Positions 1 through 10,402 of a DNA stretch of 64,000 bases are shown here, in pieces. Both the position numbers and the translations under genes were made by a program. The DNA lies in contig JAAOMT010000777.1 in assembly GCA_016748015.1 (NCBI GenBank), positions 252,347-316,346 of the forward strand, read 5' to 3'. The stretch is from Geosiphon pyriformis. Lineage: Eukaryota; Glomeromycota; Glomeromycetes; Archaeosporales; Geosiphonaceae. The notes beneath the pieces were generated by a model, which saw nothing but the letters and a program-made list of their open reading frames with translations, was not told where the DNA came from and made no database searches. Numbering within the stretch: position 1 is the first letter of the stretch; each line of letters begins with the position of its first letter.

Positions 1-1477
1 TGTTTCAATTTGGAATCCAATTCAGATGATTCATTCATGACCAGGTTTATAGCTTGAGCATGATTGGCTTCTAGTTCAGCTGCTTCGAAATCTTGTACAT
101 TGGTAACTGTGTTTTGGAGAGTTTGTGGGTGCATTGGGCGTACGTGTTGAAGGATGCTACTGTACAACCCATGGATGAACTGGTTTAGAATTTGTGGCAC
201 TGTAAAATAGTCAGCTTGGATTGCTTGAATTTGGTAAAGGTGTTGGCTAACTTGTTGATGCTATTATTGTTACTAAAGTACCTCAAGAATTTGGTTTTAA
301 ATTCATTAAAATTTTGGGGTTTGATGGCAAGGCTTTGGTACCATGCATCAGTGATGTCCTGAAGAAAGTAGGGAATTGCTTGCATGGCTCTAGCATTGTC
401 CCAATTATTGGCTGTAATTGCTTTAACTACATCATTCAGCCAGACTTAGGCATTGTCTTCTTTGCCAGTGAATTTATCGAGCTTCACGATTGGTGCATAT
501 GTTATTTGTTGTTGTTGTTGCAGTACAGGTGGCTAATGAATTTGTTGAAGTAGTTGTTGGGGTGGCTGTCATATGAGTTCGGCTAGTGGCTGATTAATGA
601 TGATTCCAGGAAATAAGTTTTGTTGATTAATTAAGTCAGGGTTTTGGTCATTCTGATTTGGCTGTGTTTGAAAATTCGGAGTTTCAATTTCCAGATTTTC
701 TAAATTTAGATTTTGCTGAGTCTAGAAATTCGGGGTTTCAATGTTCAGGTTCTCTGAAATCGGGTTCTGGTAAGTAAATTTTTGATCTTCAGATTTTTCT
801 TCCTCTTCTTTTTGTTCTTCCTCCGATTCTATTACTTTCCAGAGACTTGTGGTTCCGAAATCTGATTGGGATGGCAAAGATTGAAATTTTGATGGCGTTG
901 GCAATTGGGACTTAAATCCTTCAAAATATGTGTTATATAGTCCTATAAGATCTTTTTTCCTTTGTTTACTCTGAAATGGGAATCATTCAAAGGTTGATGT
1001 CACATGTGATGTGGATGCACCTGTTGATGTGATGTTGATGGTGCTTCCAAGTGTATAGTGGTATGATGGATTTGTTGGTAATTCAACTCTGGTTTTCTTC
1101 CAAGTGGGTGGTTGTATTTGTTTTGGTGTCACTACTGGTGTTTGTAATTTTTTTTTGCCTTTACTAGCATAAGTAATTGGATATCTTTGTTGTGTGTGAT
1201 GTTCAATTTCTTTATTAATCTCAGTAATAATGGATGTGAAATTATAATTTGTTGATAGGCTGGTGTTTTGGATTAATTTGTGGTAAAAAGTTTCTCTTGC
1301 TGATTCAGTGTTTACTGATGTTCTTAACAAATATGCAATTCTTTTGTTGATGTAGAAATTGAAGGCTAATTCCATTAATATATGATTTTGGTTTAATTCT
1401 AAGTGTTAACAGTAGTGTTAAAATAAGAATTTCACAAATCCTAAATGGTTTGCTCCTATATTTTCTGATTTTGCCAC
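1..1477 (-). pseudogene. gag: Gag of family-C gypsy copy D, broken, partial
   Basis: Capsid/nucleocapsid precursor of the minus-strand gypsy element. The frame can be followed from a GTG codon at 1477 (context AAAGTGGC) through a conserved N-terminal block at 983-1375 (FNFYINKRIAYLL, EHHTQQRYPI), a Pro/Glu-rich block near 722-904, and the start of the Retrotrans_gag domain at 185-385 (IPYFLQD, FLRYFSNNNSI). It closely matches the Gag blocks at 16349-16870 and 31055-32715. Stop codons separate the blocks. The C-terminus and pol are outside the window. Confidence 0.8.
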
Positions 1478-1540
1478 TTTTGGGATGAGTGTAGTTGGTG
1501 CTGGTTCTCTGTAGAATTATATTTCACAGGGAGCACTAAA

Positions 1541-2441
1541 TGTTACAGATGATTATTTGGAGTCTCAAGTCAAATAACAAATCCATAACTTGGTGCTGGG
1601 TTTGTATTCTGGTGTCAATATTTGAAGGTTTTATTGTGGAGTTTTTTGTATAATGGACAAAGATTCAAGTGTTGTCTTTCTCGTAGCCTCCTAGAATTGC
1701 AATTCTATCAAATTTTTTTCTCAGTGTGGTGGCTGGTAATCTTGGCAGAGATGCACTTCTGGTAAGCTATTTTTAAATTCTCAATTCCTATACCCTTCCT
1801 TTGGGGTCTTTTACTAGGCTATCCTTGACATCAATAACTCAGCACTTAATTTTTAATTAGTTTAGTAAAACCAACAAAATGACAAAACAAAGAAAATAAA
1901 AAACAAAAATAAAGAAATAAATGAAAGCAATTACAAGTTAGTATCCTGTCAATAGTCATAATTAAGAGCTATTGTTCTTATGTGATTAAGTATTACTTAC
2001 TATTAACATGAAGTGTTGATAGTAGAGAGTGGATTAAGATGGTGAATAATTATTTATTGATATTGGTAAATAGAAAGTTGCTTAAATCAAATCTAAACTG
2101 AGAGGTCTGTCTTTTCTACTTCTAATGCTACCACTATATATACATAATTTGGATTCTATGAAATCACTCACATTCTTAAGCAATGTGCTATAATTTCTCA
2201 AGCAATGCTTATATTGCTAAGCAATGCTTACATTGTTAAGCAATGTGCCATATTTTCTTGACATTGCTTCACATTGCTGAGTAATGTGCCATGATTTCTA
2301 ACATTGCTCTACATTGCTGAGCAATGTGCCATACTTTCTAACATTGCTCCACATTGCTGAACAATGTGCTCATGTGCTAACTACTATTTTCCTATTGGTC
2401 TTCTATTTTCCTATATCTGTTTTCTTTTTCTATGAGTAACA
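1541..2441 (-). repeat. 5' LTR of copy D (901 bp)
   Basis: On the minus strand the LTR begins TGTTACTCATAG (2441) and ends ATCATCTGTAACA (1541), the same ends as the family-C LTRs at 7539 and 30121. A TATA-like TATATATAG lies near 2140 on the minus strand. Its R/U5 part matches the other family-C LTRs, but the upstream U3 repeat array is of another sequence type. Confidence 0.85.
2168..2376 (-). repeat. U3 array of CATTGCTNAGCAATG palindromes
   Basis: Six to seven imperfect units of roughly 30-45 bp, each built on the palindromic core CATTGCT/AGCAATG with GTGCCAT between units. The array lies immediately upstream of the TATA-like box of the minus-strand LTR, where an enhancer would be expected. 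Confidence 0.8.
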
Positions 2442-2909
2442 ATGGCAACATTACCAATAGAAACTGATATTGAAACAATACTTTTTGAAGAAATCACAAT
2501 AGAAAATTACAAAAACATTTTACAAAGAAGACTTGATATTATTCTTGACTCATTGGTAAAAGCATAAATAATTGCCTTTAAAAAGGTAAAACAGTTCTAA
2601 GAAAAGCTTAAGAAAAAGAAAACTTATAAAACATTTTCTTTAAGTATTGATAACTTAATATTAGAATACTATTTAGATAAAAACAATGTCTATGATGATA
2701 AATTTTCCAGCTGATGGAAAGAACTCTTTTTAGTCAACAAAGTTTTGAACAATGATTCATATATTCTTTAAAATCAATTCAAAACAATTTTCAATGATTG
2801 TTTTGTTCATGACACATAACTTAAAAAATATTATAAATGATCTGATTGGTTGTTTATTATGGTAATACTGACTCAAATGATCAGCAAAAATTAAGTATAA
2901 ATAAATGCA

Positions 2910-3510
2910 TCATTTCTAAAACAGAGGTATTTTCAATTAATACAAATAATTATTTTTTAGATCAAACCATTCAAAACACCTTCTATATTCTTCATGAATA
3001 TTGAATCAAAAACTATTTAAATATTACTTTGACTATTGGAAAACAGACTATTATAACTGATAACAATAGAACATATACTGTTATTAGACCCAAGAAAACC
3101 ACTACCAAAAAAGAAAAAATTGGTAACAAAATAGATAAATATCTGTTGAAAAGTATAACAGCAGCTATACTTCTATCTTCCAATACAGTTGAAAAAACAC
3201 TCTAAAAAATTTTGCTTATAAACAAAAACTTGTCATATAGAAGGCAATTGGAACTCTATGGTCACCTTGGTGAAATTATAGAGAATATAAAACTCATAAA
3301 AAAAACAATTTTAGAGATACAGGCAGAAATTTTGGGCATTATATAGTTAAATATCTCAAGAGTTTTAACTATTGCTAAAAAAGCCAAAACTCTAATACAA
3401 AGATTTAGTCTCTTGAATACAAAACTCATTTCATCTCAAATATTATATATTTTATCTACAAAAAACTTCAACAAACTAGTTAGTTTTGAGTTAGACAAGA
3501 CCTTTTAATT
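2910..3510 (+). pseudogene. ORF3 of copy B' (downstream of integrase), broken
   Basis: Decayed counterpart of the ORF3 at 14471-15037. It keeps the blocks YFLDQ, TIGKQT, TVIRPK, a hydrophobic segment after DKYLL, and RQLELYGHLGEIIENIKLIKK. Two stops stand where element B also has stops, but of the other type: TGA here against TAG in B at about 3001, and TAG here against TGA in B at about 3345. That pattern points to ancestral TGG (Trp) codons hit separately. Function unknown. Confidence 0.65.
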
Positions 3511-3567
3511 AGATTATTCCATAAATAGCTTGATTTTGCCAGAGCTTAATCTCTTTGAAAAGAATGA

Positions 3568-4256
3568 TGTTATGATTGAAACTTATACTTTTTATTAGTT
3601 ATCATATATATTAGTTATTGATGTTATATAATTAGCCACTCTATTTTTAGATAATAATCATTGACCTGATCAATAACCTGATTATAGATCTGATCATTGA
3701 CCTGATCATTGATCTGATCATTAACTATTTTTAATAGCTATATAAGTGATAAATCTCTTAGCTGTAAAAATACATATCAGAAATCAAGAAAATAAAATAA
3801 ATAAAATAATAACTTTTATCTCAATTTTTCTTTTATTACTAATTTTTTTTTCTACTTTTAAGTATCTGAACATCTTAGAATAAAAAATTATTTATTGGTT
3901 ATTTTTTATCTTTTTTTAAAATGTGTAATTATAGTATTTAAAGATTATTGAATAAAATGTGACTGAAAAGTACATCTGATATCTGATATTAAATTCTAAG
4001 AGCACTGACATGAGACATAGAATTATATCAGTGTATGATTATTTGTTAACAGTATGGACTATCTTTCTACTTTCAGATTCTCCAGTTATCTTTTAAAAAG
4101 TATAGTAACTGAGATATTTTATGAGACTAATTTTACACATTAAATTCATACTCATTTAATTCACTCTTTGAAGTTGAATTCCCTTTGATTTTTTTCATTA
4201 CTCTACAATCTTGTTCTCTTTTGCTATTTATTAGTTTGTTACTCTAATCTGTAATA
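3568..4256 (+). repeat. 3' LTR of copy B' (689 bp)
   Basis: Begins TGTTATGATTGAAACTTATA and ends near CTGTAATA, a decayed form of CATAACA seen in element B. It contains a shorter TGATCATTGACC array (about 3655-3730) followed by 'ctatataagtgat', a TATA-like box. Confidence 0.8.
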
Positions 4257-5023
4257 ATACTAAAAAAACATTTTTGCAAATACATATAATTTTACAAAAG
4301 CTTAATTCTAAAAGAGAATAATAATATTATCTGAGTAAAAAACCAATTTAAAGCAATTAAAAAAACATAATTGATATGTGATAACATAAAAAAGTATAAT
4401 AAATACAAAATAATACAGAATAATATATAATAATTCAAAATAATACAAAATAATACATAATAACATAAAATAACACAGAATAATTAGCCATAACATAAAT
4501 AACTAATTATAATATAAAAAAATAAAGCAATAACAAATATAATAAATGATAACTAGTAATAATAAACAATTAAAAACAATCTTGTAAAACTAGAGAATAT
4601 GTATAAAAATAAGTAATTTTAGTAAATAAAAAAAACAGATAAAAACAAAAACTTGTTTTCTTAAAAACACTTTTTATCTTTAACTTAATAAAACTTTTTA
4701 TTTTAATTTTTCACTATTTTTATATTTACTATTAAATAAAATATTATTTAATTTATTTGTATATAATTTTAAAATTTGTGTTGTTAAAATCAAATTAATT
4801 GTGTCTCTTATTTTTATTTTAAGCCAAATGTTTTTAACATAAACAGTTTTAAAACTCTAATAACTTAGACCAATTGCTCTTAATTATAATAATTAAAAAA
4901 AAACTTCTTTCTTTTTTATCTTCAAAAATTCTTAAAAAGTGCATTTTCTGTAAAAAGAAATTTTTTTGTTTTTTAATCTATACCAATATTTCTTTACCTA
5001 ATAATAACCCATTTTTTGTAGAT
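4257..5023 (+). other. AT-rich flank without gene
   Basis: AT-rich DNA between the B' LTR and the first LINE ATG. Runs such as 'aataatacaaaataatac' at 4400-4490 give a low-complexity open frame on the minus strand that is not credible as a protein. The last part probably holds the LINE 5' leader, whose exact start was not located. Confidence 0.6.
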
Positions 5024-6895
5024 ATGAAGGCTACTGCTAATAGCACCACATCTAAAAAGAAGGCTCTTAAAAGCGCTTTTTATGGTCCTGCTGGTGGTTT
5101 TTTTTCTCAAAAGAAGAAAGTTGTCATTGGTAATGTCAAAAACTTTGGTAATAAAAGAGATATATCCTTAAGCAGATCTGGATTTGATAATAGTGTTTAT
5201 TCTGATGTGGAAAGTTTTTCTGGTGAAGATGAAAATGTTAGCATGTTTGGTATAGATGATGGGTCTTTTTTGGGCTCAGCTGCTACTATACTCAAGATGA
5301 AGCAAGTCAACACTAGTGCTGTTTTTGGTTTTCCACTCAGCTCTCCCAACTTTCATATGGATGATGATAAAGTTGTGCTCTCTTCTTGCTTGCCTATCTC
5401 TCTTAACAAGAAGTGGATTGACCCAAAAATTATCAAGACTCCTGTAAAAGTGTCAATTAAAAAGTCATTTGCTTTGAATATTAATCTTTTAGCTGTGGAA
5501 GATAAATTGGCAATGGCAAAAACTCAGTTGATTAGAAAAAATTTTTCATCAGTCAATGGTTTTGGGGGGGCCACTACCCTCTCAAAATTTGAAGAGATCA
5601 TCTAATCAACATTTACTTCAGAAAAAAGCATGAAAATAGCCACTTTATTGGTCAGAGAAAAAAGGATTATTGTAAACAGTGATTTTAAGAAACAAGGAAT
5701 TTGTTCAGATTGGGCTGTGGTAATTAAAAAAATTTCCATGAATACGCCAAAGGAGATGATCATTACTACATTAGCTGAGTTTGGTAAAATTAAGTCGATC
5801 AAAATTCAACTGATTGGAATGTAGCAAAAAGCTGTGATGGAGTTTGCTAAATCAGACCAAGCTAATTTGTTGGCCTCTAAGTGGTCATTTCTAATTGGTA
5901 AAGATTCTGTGTGTGTAGCCAAAGCAGTGGGAGATCATAAGACTTGGGCTTTAAAAAATCAGTTCAAAGCACTTTTGTTTACTTTACCAGTGGAAATGAT
6001 GGCACATGATCTTGGAACTTTTCTGGAAAGGACTGGTGTGAAAACCTGCATTATAAACAGATCTCTGGAAACTGGTAATAGGATTTGCTGTGCTGTGGTT
6101 GGTTTTGAATCTGATAATGATCTGGAATCTGCTTTTTATACAGAACCTATCTATCATGGTACTAAACTGTCTTGGGCTAGGATAAATTTGATTTGTTGTA
6201 TAAAGTGTGGGCATTTTGGACATTCAGCTCTTGAATGTGATGCTTTAAAAGTACTTGTGCTGCCATCATTTAAGAAGTTATATAAAAGGGTTGCTTTAAA
6301 GGAAGCTTACTTTCGACTTGCTAAGTTGTATGAGAAAAAAGATGTTCCAATCTCTTATCCTGCTGTCTTTGGTGGCAAATCTTGGGTCCAAGTACTAGCT
6401 AATTCTTTTAGTGGTGTTTGCTTCAAGTCTGATTCTATTTTCTCTTCTCTTGGCATCTCACATTTGAGTAGTATTCTTTCTTTTACTTCAAATAATAACT
6501 CTGGTTTGAGTGATTGTTTAGCAGTATTAAAATGTTCCTTGGAGCTTTTGTTAAATCAGGTTTCTGTTTTGTTGAGAAAATTGAGCTTTGTAGAGTTAGT
6601 GTCTTTGATTGTATCTTCTTCTGCTCCCCTTCCAGTTGCTCCTGTTTCTTTAACTCTTATTCTGGATTTGGATATGGTTTTGAACAATGTGTTGGTGTCA
6701 TTCACTCTTTTTCCCTCTGTTGGTTCAGACTTGGTGGCCAATTTTAGCTCTGGTAGTTCTAAGGTTCTAACCACCAAAGTGGATGGATTGGAATCCAAAA
6801 TGGTGGCTTTGGAGACTTCTATTAATTTGGTTTTGGGAAGGTTGAATTGTTTGTGTTCTGGTTTGGGTTTGTCAACTCTTTTTTTATTTCAATGA
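5024..6895 (+). pseudogene. LINE ORF1 (nucleic-acid-binding, CCHC), two in-frame stops
   Basis: RNA-binding partner protein of the LINE. The first ATG in frame is at 5024 (MKATANSTTSKKK); the open frame upstream has no ATG. The frame of 624 codons is cut by TAA at 5603 and TAG at 5822 but never shifts. A perfect CX2CX4HX4C knuckle (CIKCGHFGHSALEC) lies at about 6198-6239, and a Ser/Val-rich C-terminal part follows. LINE ORF1 proteins of this layout coat the element RNA. The stops fit C-to-T or G-to-A changes at Gln or Trp codons. ORF2 begins about 40 bp downstream. Confidence 0.85.
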
Positions 6896-6936
6896 TAGAT
6901 TTTGTTTGAAAAATTGCTATGTGCAATGTCTGAGGT

Positions 6937-7538
6937 ATGAACAATCCTACAAAACAAGAAGACATTGTTCGTTGGCATAAGGATATGAGCAATTTGATTT
7001 TGATCATTACTGAGACTAAGTTGAAGGATAAAGTCCATCTGTGGATCACCAACAAGTTTGATGGTGTCTGTGTTTTTACTTCTGGTTTGGATTTTGGCCA
7101 CTTGGGTTCTAGTATTGCTATTGTTATGAATTCTTTTTTGGTAAAACATGTGTGCAAAGTTTCTGAAGTGCCTGATCAGATCCTATCCATTAGACTTCTT
7201 TTCAAAAATAAACTTTCTGTGTTGGTCTTAGGACTTTACACTGGTGCTTCATCTGAAGTTCGGTTTTCACAGACTGGTGAGATTAACTCTCTTATTGCAA
7301 AGACTGTTAACAAATTTTTTTTTATCATCCTTGGTGGTAACTTCAATGAAGATGATTTGCGGAAATATGCTAGTTTTAAAAAATGTATTAGTTTGGGGCT
7401 GGTTAATTCTTTGATGGGTAGTTCATCTGTGAATTGTCCTACATGGAGTAATATAAGGGGTGCAAGAAAGACAATTGATTATATTTTAGTTTTATCAAAT
7501 TTAATTAATGCAGTTATGAGTCGTGATGTCATAAATAT
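6937..7538 (+). pseudogene. LINE ORF2, endonuclease domain (N-terminal part)
   Basis: Apurinic-type endonuclease that nicks target DNA for target-primed reverse transcription. Visible motifs are ITETK (catalytic Glu region), ILGGNFNED (normally GGDFN, so the Asp is changed to Asn) and TIDYILV. The SDHH-type motif is found across the insertion at about 39414 (FDTDHHAV). An in-frame TGA lies two codons before the ATG at 6937, so the original start may have been further upstream. The ORF is cut at 7538 by the gypsy insertion. Confidence 0.85.
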
Positions 7539-8074
7539 TGTTACTCATAGAATATAAAAAGGATATTAGCATATAAATTAGCCAATCAGAAGTAGGCACA
7601 GTAAATGTGCAATTCCAGGATTTTTTTCAGAAGAATTGCAGGATTTCAGGAATTTTAGAATTCTCATACAAGGAATCACAGGATTCCAGAATTCCAGGAT
7701 TTCTCTCAAAGGAATTGTAGAATTCCAAGAATTACAGAATTCCTGGTGTGAAGAATTGAGGAATTGAGAAATCTCAATTATGTATATATAGCAATAGTAC
7801 TAGAAGTAGAAAGAGAGAATCTTTTAGTTAGAGACCTCTTAGTTTAGATTTGATTTAAACAATCTTTCACATCACAAATATTAATAAATAATTATTCACT
7901 ATCTCAATCTACTCTCCACTATTAACACTTCATGTTAATAGTTTTGAATACTTAAACCATGCTAGAACAATAGCTCTTGATTATGGCTATTGATGAAATA
8001 CTAACATTTATTGCCTTGGCTTATTTCTTTTATTTCTTTTATTTATTTTTCTTTTCTTTGATTTTGTTGTATAC
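7539..8074 (+). repeat. Family-C LTR1, first part
   Basis: Starts TGTTACTCATAGAATATA and contains the palindromic GGAATTC array, a TATA-like box (TATATATAG near 7785) and the R region. It is interrupted at 8074 by element B, with ATAC duplicated at 8071-8074 and 15849-15852, and resumes at 15853. Confidence 0.85.
7611..7768 (+). repeat. U3 array of GGAATTC/AGGATTCC palindromes
   Basis: Repeating units of about 30-35 bp with the words GGAATTGCAGGATTCCAGAATTCC in variant forms, in alternating orientation, ending directly before the TATA-like box. The same array is seen at 30190-30345 and 38580-38735 in LTR2 and LTR3. Confidence 0.85.
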
Positions 8075-8792
8075 TGTTATAGTTGAAACTTATACTTTTT
8101 ATTAATTATTACATGTATTAGCCACTGATATCACATAAATTAGCCACTCTATTTTTAGAAAGTGATCATTGACCTGATCAATGATCTAACTGTTGACTTG
8201 ATCATTGACCTGATTATTGACTTAATCAATGACCTAATCATTAACCTAGTCATTGATCTGATTATTGACCATTTTTGACAACTATATAAATAATGAATCT
8301 TTTAGCTGTAGAAAAGCATGAAGAAATTAAGGAAATCAAATAAATAAAATAACAACTTTCATCTCAATCATTCTCTTATTGCTAATTTCTCTTTCCCTAT
8401 CTTCAAGTATCTGAACATCTTAAAGATAAAAAATTACTTGTTGGCATTTACCTAACTTTTTCCTGAAATGTGTAATTACAGCATTTGAAGATTATTGAAT
8501 AAAACGTGACTGAAGAGCACATCTGATGAATTCTAAGAGTGCTGATGTAAGGCATAGAATTATACCAAGTGTGATCATTTGTTGACAGTACAAACTATCT
8601 CTCTATCTTCAGATTCTCCAGTTATCTTTTGAAAAGTACAGTAACTGAGATATTTTATGAGACTGATCTTGTACATTGAATCCATACTTATTTAATTTGC
8701 TTTTTAAAATTGAATTCTCTTTGATTATTTCCATCACCCTACAATCCTGTTCTCCTTTGCTATCTGTTAGCTTGTTACTCCAACCCATAACA
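8075..8792 (+). repeat. 5' LTR of element B
   Basis: TGTTATAGTTGAAAC at the start and CCAACCCATAACA at the end. It holds a TGATCATTGACC array (about 8163-8275), then a TATA-like 'aactatataaataatg'. It is followed by an unclear primer-binding stretch containing 'agtgctttctg'. Confidence 0.9.
8163..8275 (+). repeat. U3 array of TGATCATTGACC units
   Basis: About nine to ten imperfect 11-12-bp units on the palindromic core TGATCA, directly upstream of the TATA-like box. The 3' LTR carries a longer version (15180-15325), so the copy number differs between the two LTRs of one element. Confidence 0.85.
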
Positions 8793-8844
8793 TAAAAGTA
8801 GTGCTTTCTGTGAGGTTGTCAAATTCCACTTTGTTTCCTATTAT

Positions 8845-10370
8845 ATGGGTGATTATTTATACTTGTCACAACAATCAGAAGAACACTTTGAAACACATAA
8901 CAAAAACAATCTAGACTTTATTAAACTCAATCCTTTGCCCTCCTGCTTGATTTGCTTCCTTATTGAAGAACAATCCAGCAGACAATTCCAAGACTTTTGG
9001 AACTGGTTTCTGAACAAACATTCAGCTGAAACCTACACAGTTTATACAACATATTTTTTTGACCAAGCTTATTTTGAAGACAACTTTGAAGAAAGAAACA
9101 ACAGTATCAATCAGTTCTTATATTCCACAACCTTTGAACAACAGCCCCCTAATTTCGAATATCTGAACCATCAAATTCACATTTGGATTGCTGCTCATTA
9201 ATCAGCTGAAACTCTTTTTGAAACAGAAGAAGAAAGCTATCAAACTGCTCTTGTTTTTGATTTTTTTTCAAGTGAATCAGAACATTCCACACAAACAGTT
9301 ACACCTGAACCAATGGCTCAAGACTCTCTACAACAAAACATTTTGATTGCCCTCCAAGGTATACAGACTGCTTTAGGGCAAAGAAACAATACTCCATTAC
9401 CATTATTCAGAAGTAATGTTCAAGATCCAATTGAATGGTTGAATGACTTTGAAAAAGCTGCCACAGCCAATCAATATGATGATGAATACAAGTTTCAAAT
9501 TGTTGGTGGCTATTTCCAAGGCTCTCCTGCTATCTGGTTCTCACAAAAAACAGATGCCAATGCTCATCAAAAAATTATTAGATGGATATCTGAGAAATCA
9601 ACATCTTCTTTACTACCCAGTTTGAAAATAAGTTCAGAACTCCAATCTTAATATCCAAGTGGCATATAGAATTAGAAAAAAGAACTCAAAATCCTGGTGA
9701 GGTTGTAACAGAATATGCCAAAGCAATAAAAAAACTTATTAAATGAATAGATTCTAGAAGAAATTAGACAGAAGAGCAGAAAATACATTCCTTCACAAAA
9801 AGACTGAGAACTGATTTATTATATGCTCTTTGGTCTTTCTTGGCCTTGAAAGATAATCTCATAATGGATATGGCTGTTGAATTTACTCAAAGAATAGAGG
9901 ATAACCAAAAGATGCATCTGGAATCTACTCTTCCAGTTTTTGCTCCTGCTTCTTTTATGGCTTCTGCTCCACAAATGACTGCTACCTCTTTTGCTGCCCA
10001 AACTCAAGACTCAAATAAACAGTTAATAGATAGGCTTACAGCAAATTTTGTCCAGTTACTGGAACCTTTGGCCCAAGCAGTTAGAGAAAATCAACAACCC
10101 CAAAGACCCAGATTTGAACTCCATTTCAATCAGCCCCAACAACCATATTAAAGACAGCAAAATCACGGCCCACCTGTGTACTATCACTGTGGACTAACTG
10201 GATATTTCTCCAGAGATTGTAACAATCCTCCCCTGCCTCTTCCAGCTCCTAGAAACAATGACAATCAAAACAACAGAACCATTAACAATAATGTCCCCAA
10301 TCAAAGACCTAATCATGCTAACATCAATTTCTTTGGAGAGGATCCCTTAGTTGAAGCCACTGTTTATTAG
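8845..10370 (+). pseudogene. gag: Gag of element B, broken
   Basis: Structural protein of element B. An ATG at 8845 opens a frame of 118 codons. The Retrotrans_gag-like block is at 9313-9651 (PIEWLNDFEKAA, GSPAIWFS), after which the frame shifts. A Gln/Pro-rich tail occupies 9840-10151. The nucleocapsid knuckle at about 10173 reads YYHCGLTGYFSRDC, in which the first Cys and the His of CX2CX4HX4C have both become Tyr. The protein is therefore defective for RNA binding. The protease frame follows. Confidence 0.75.
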
Positions 10371-10402
10371 TCTTTAAACTGGTAGGTGCACCTCCAAAGG
10401 GT

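Larger units (their letters stand above)
1..2441 (-). mobile_element. 5' part of Ty3/gypsy element, family C (copy D), partial
   Basis: Minus-strand LTR retrotransposon whose 3' part lies outside the window. Reading leftwards from 2441 it has a 901-bp LTR, a primer-site-like stretch, and a Gag reading frame homologous to the Gag regions at 16274 and 31055. It is inserted in the integrase region of a family-B element: at 2442 the sequence resumes as the homologue of position 13976 onward. The target duplication cannot be tested because the other end is missing. The coding part has stops and is not functional. Confidence 0.85.
2442..4256 (+). mobile_element. 3' end of a family-B gypsy element (copy B')
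   Basis: Homologous over its length to 13976-15848 of element B: integrase C-terminus, the extra ORF3, then a 3' LTR. The 5' part was displaced by insertion of copy D and lies outside the window. The integrase tail begins with 'acattaccaatag' at 2448. Many stops are present. After the LTR the flanking DNA starts ATAC and is AT-rich. Confidence 0.8.

Noticed and set aside
4257-4260. ATAC after the B' LTR as a target duplication
   Set aside because: The left end of B' is outside the window; a match to the ATAC around element B may be chance.
4308-4496. Open frame of 62 codons on the minus strand
   Set aside because: Low-complexity translation of an AATAATACA-type repeat (Ile/Leu/Tyr/Phe); no domain and no neighbours.
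6514-7157. Alternative frames on both strands over the LINE ORF1/ORF2 junction
   Set aside because: Overlap recognisable ORF1 and endonuclease coding in other frames, with no motif of their own.
7611-7768. CRISPR-like array
   Set aside because: Units are imperfect and palindromic with no unique spacers of constant length, and the array lies within an LTR U3 in a eukaryotic setting.
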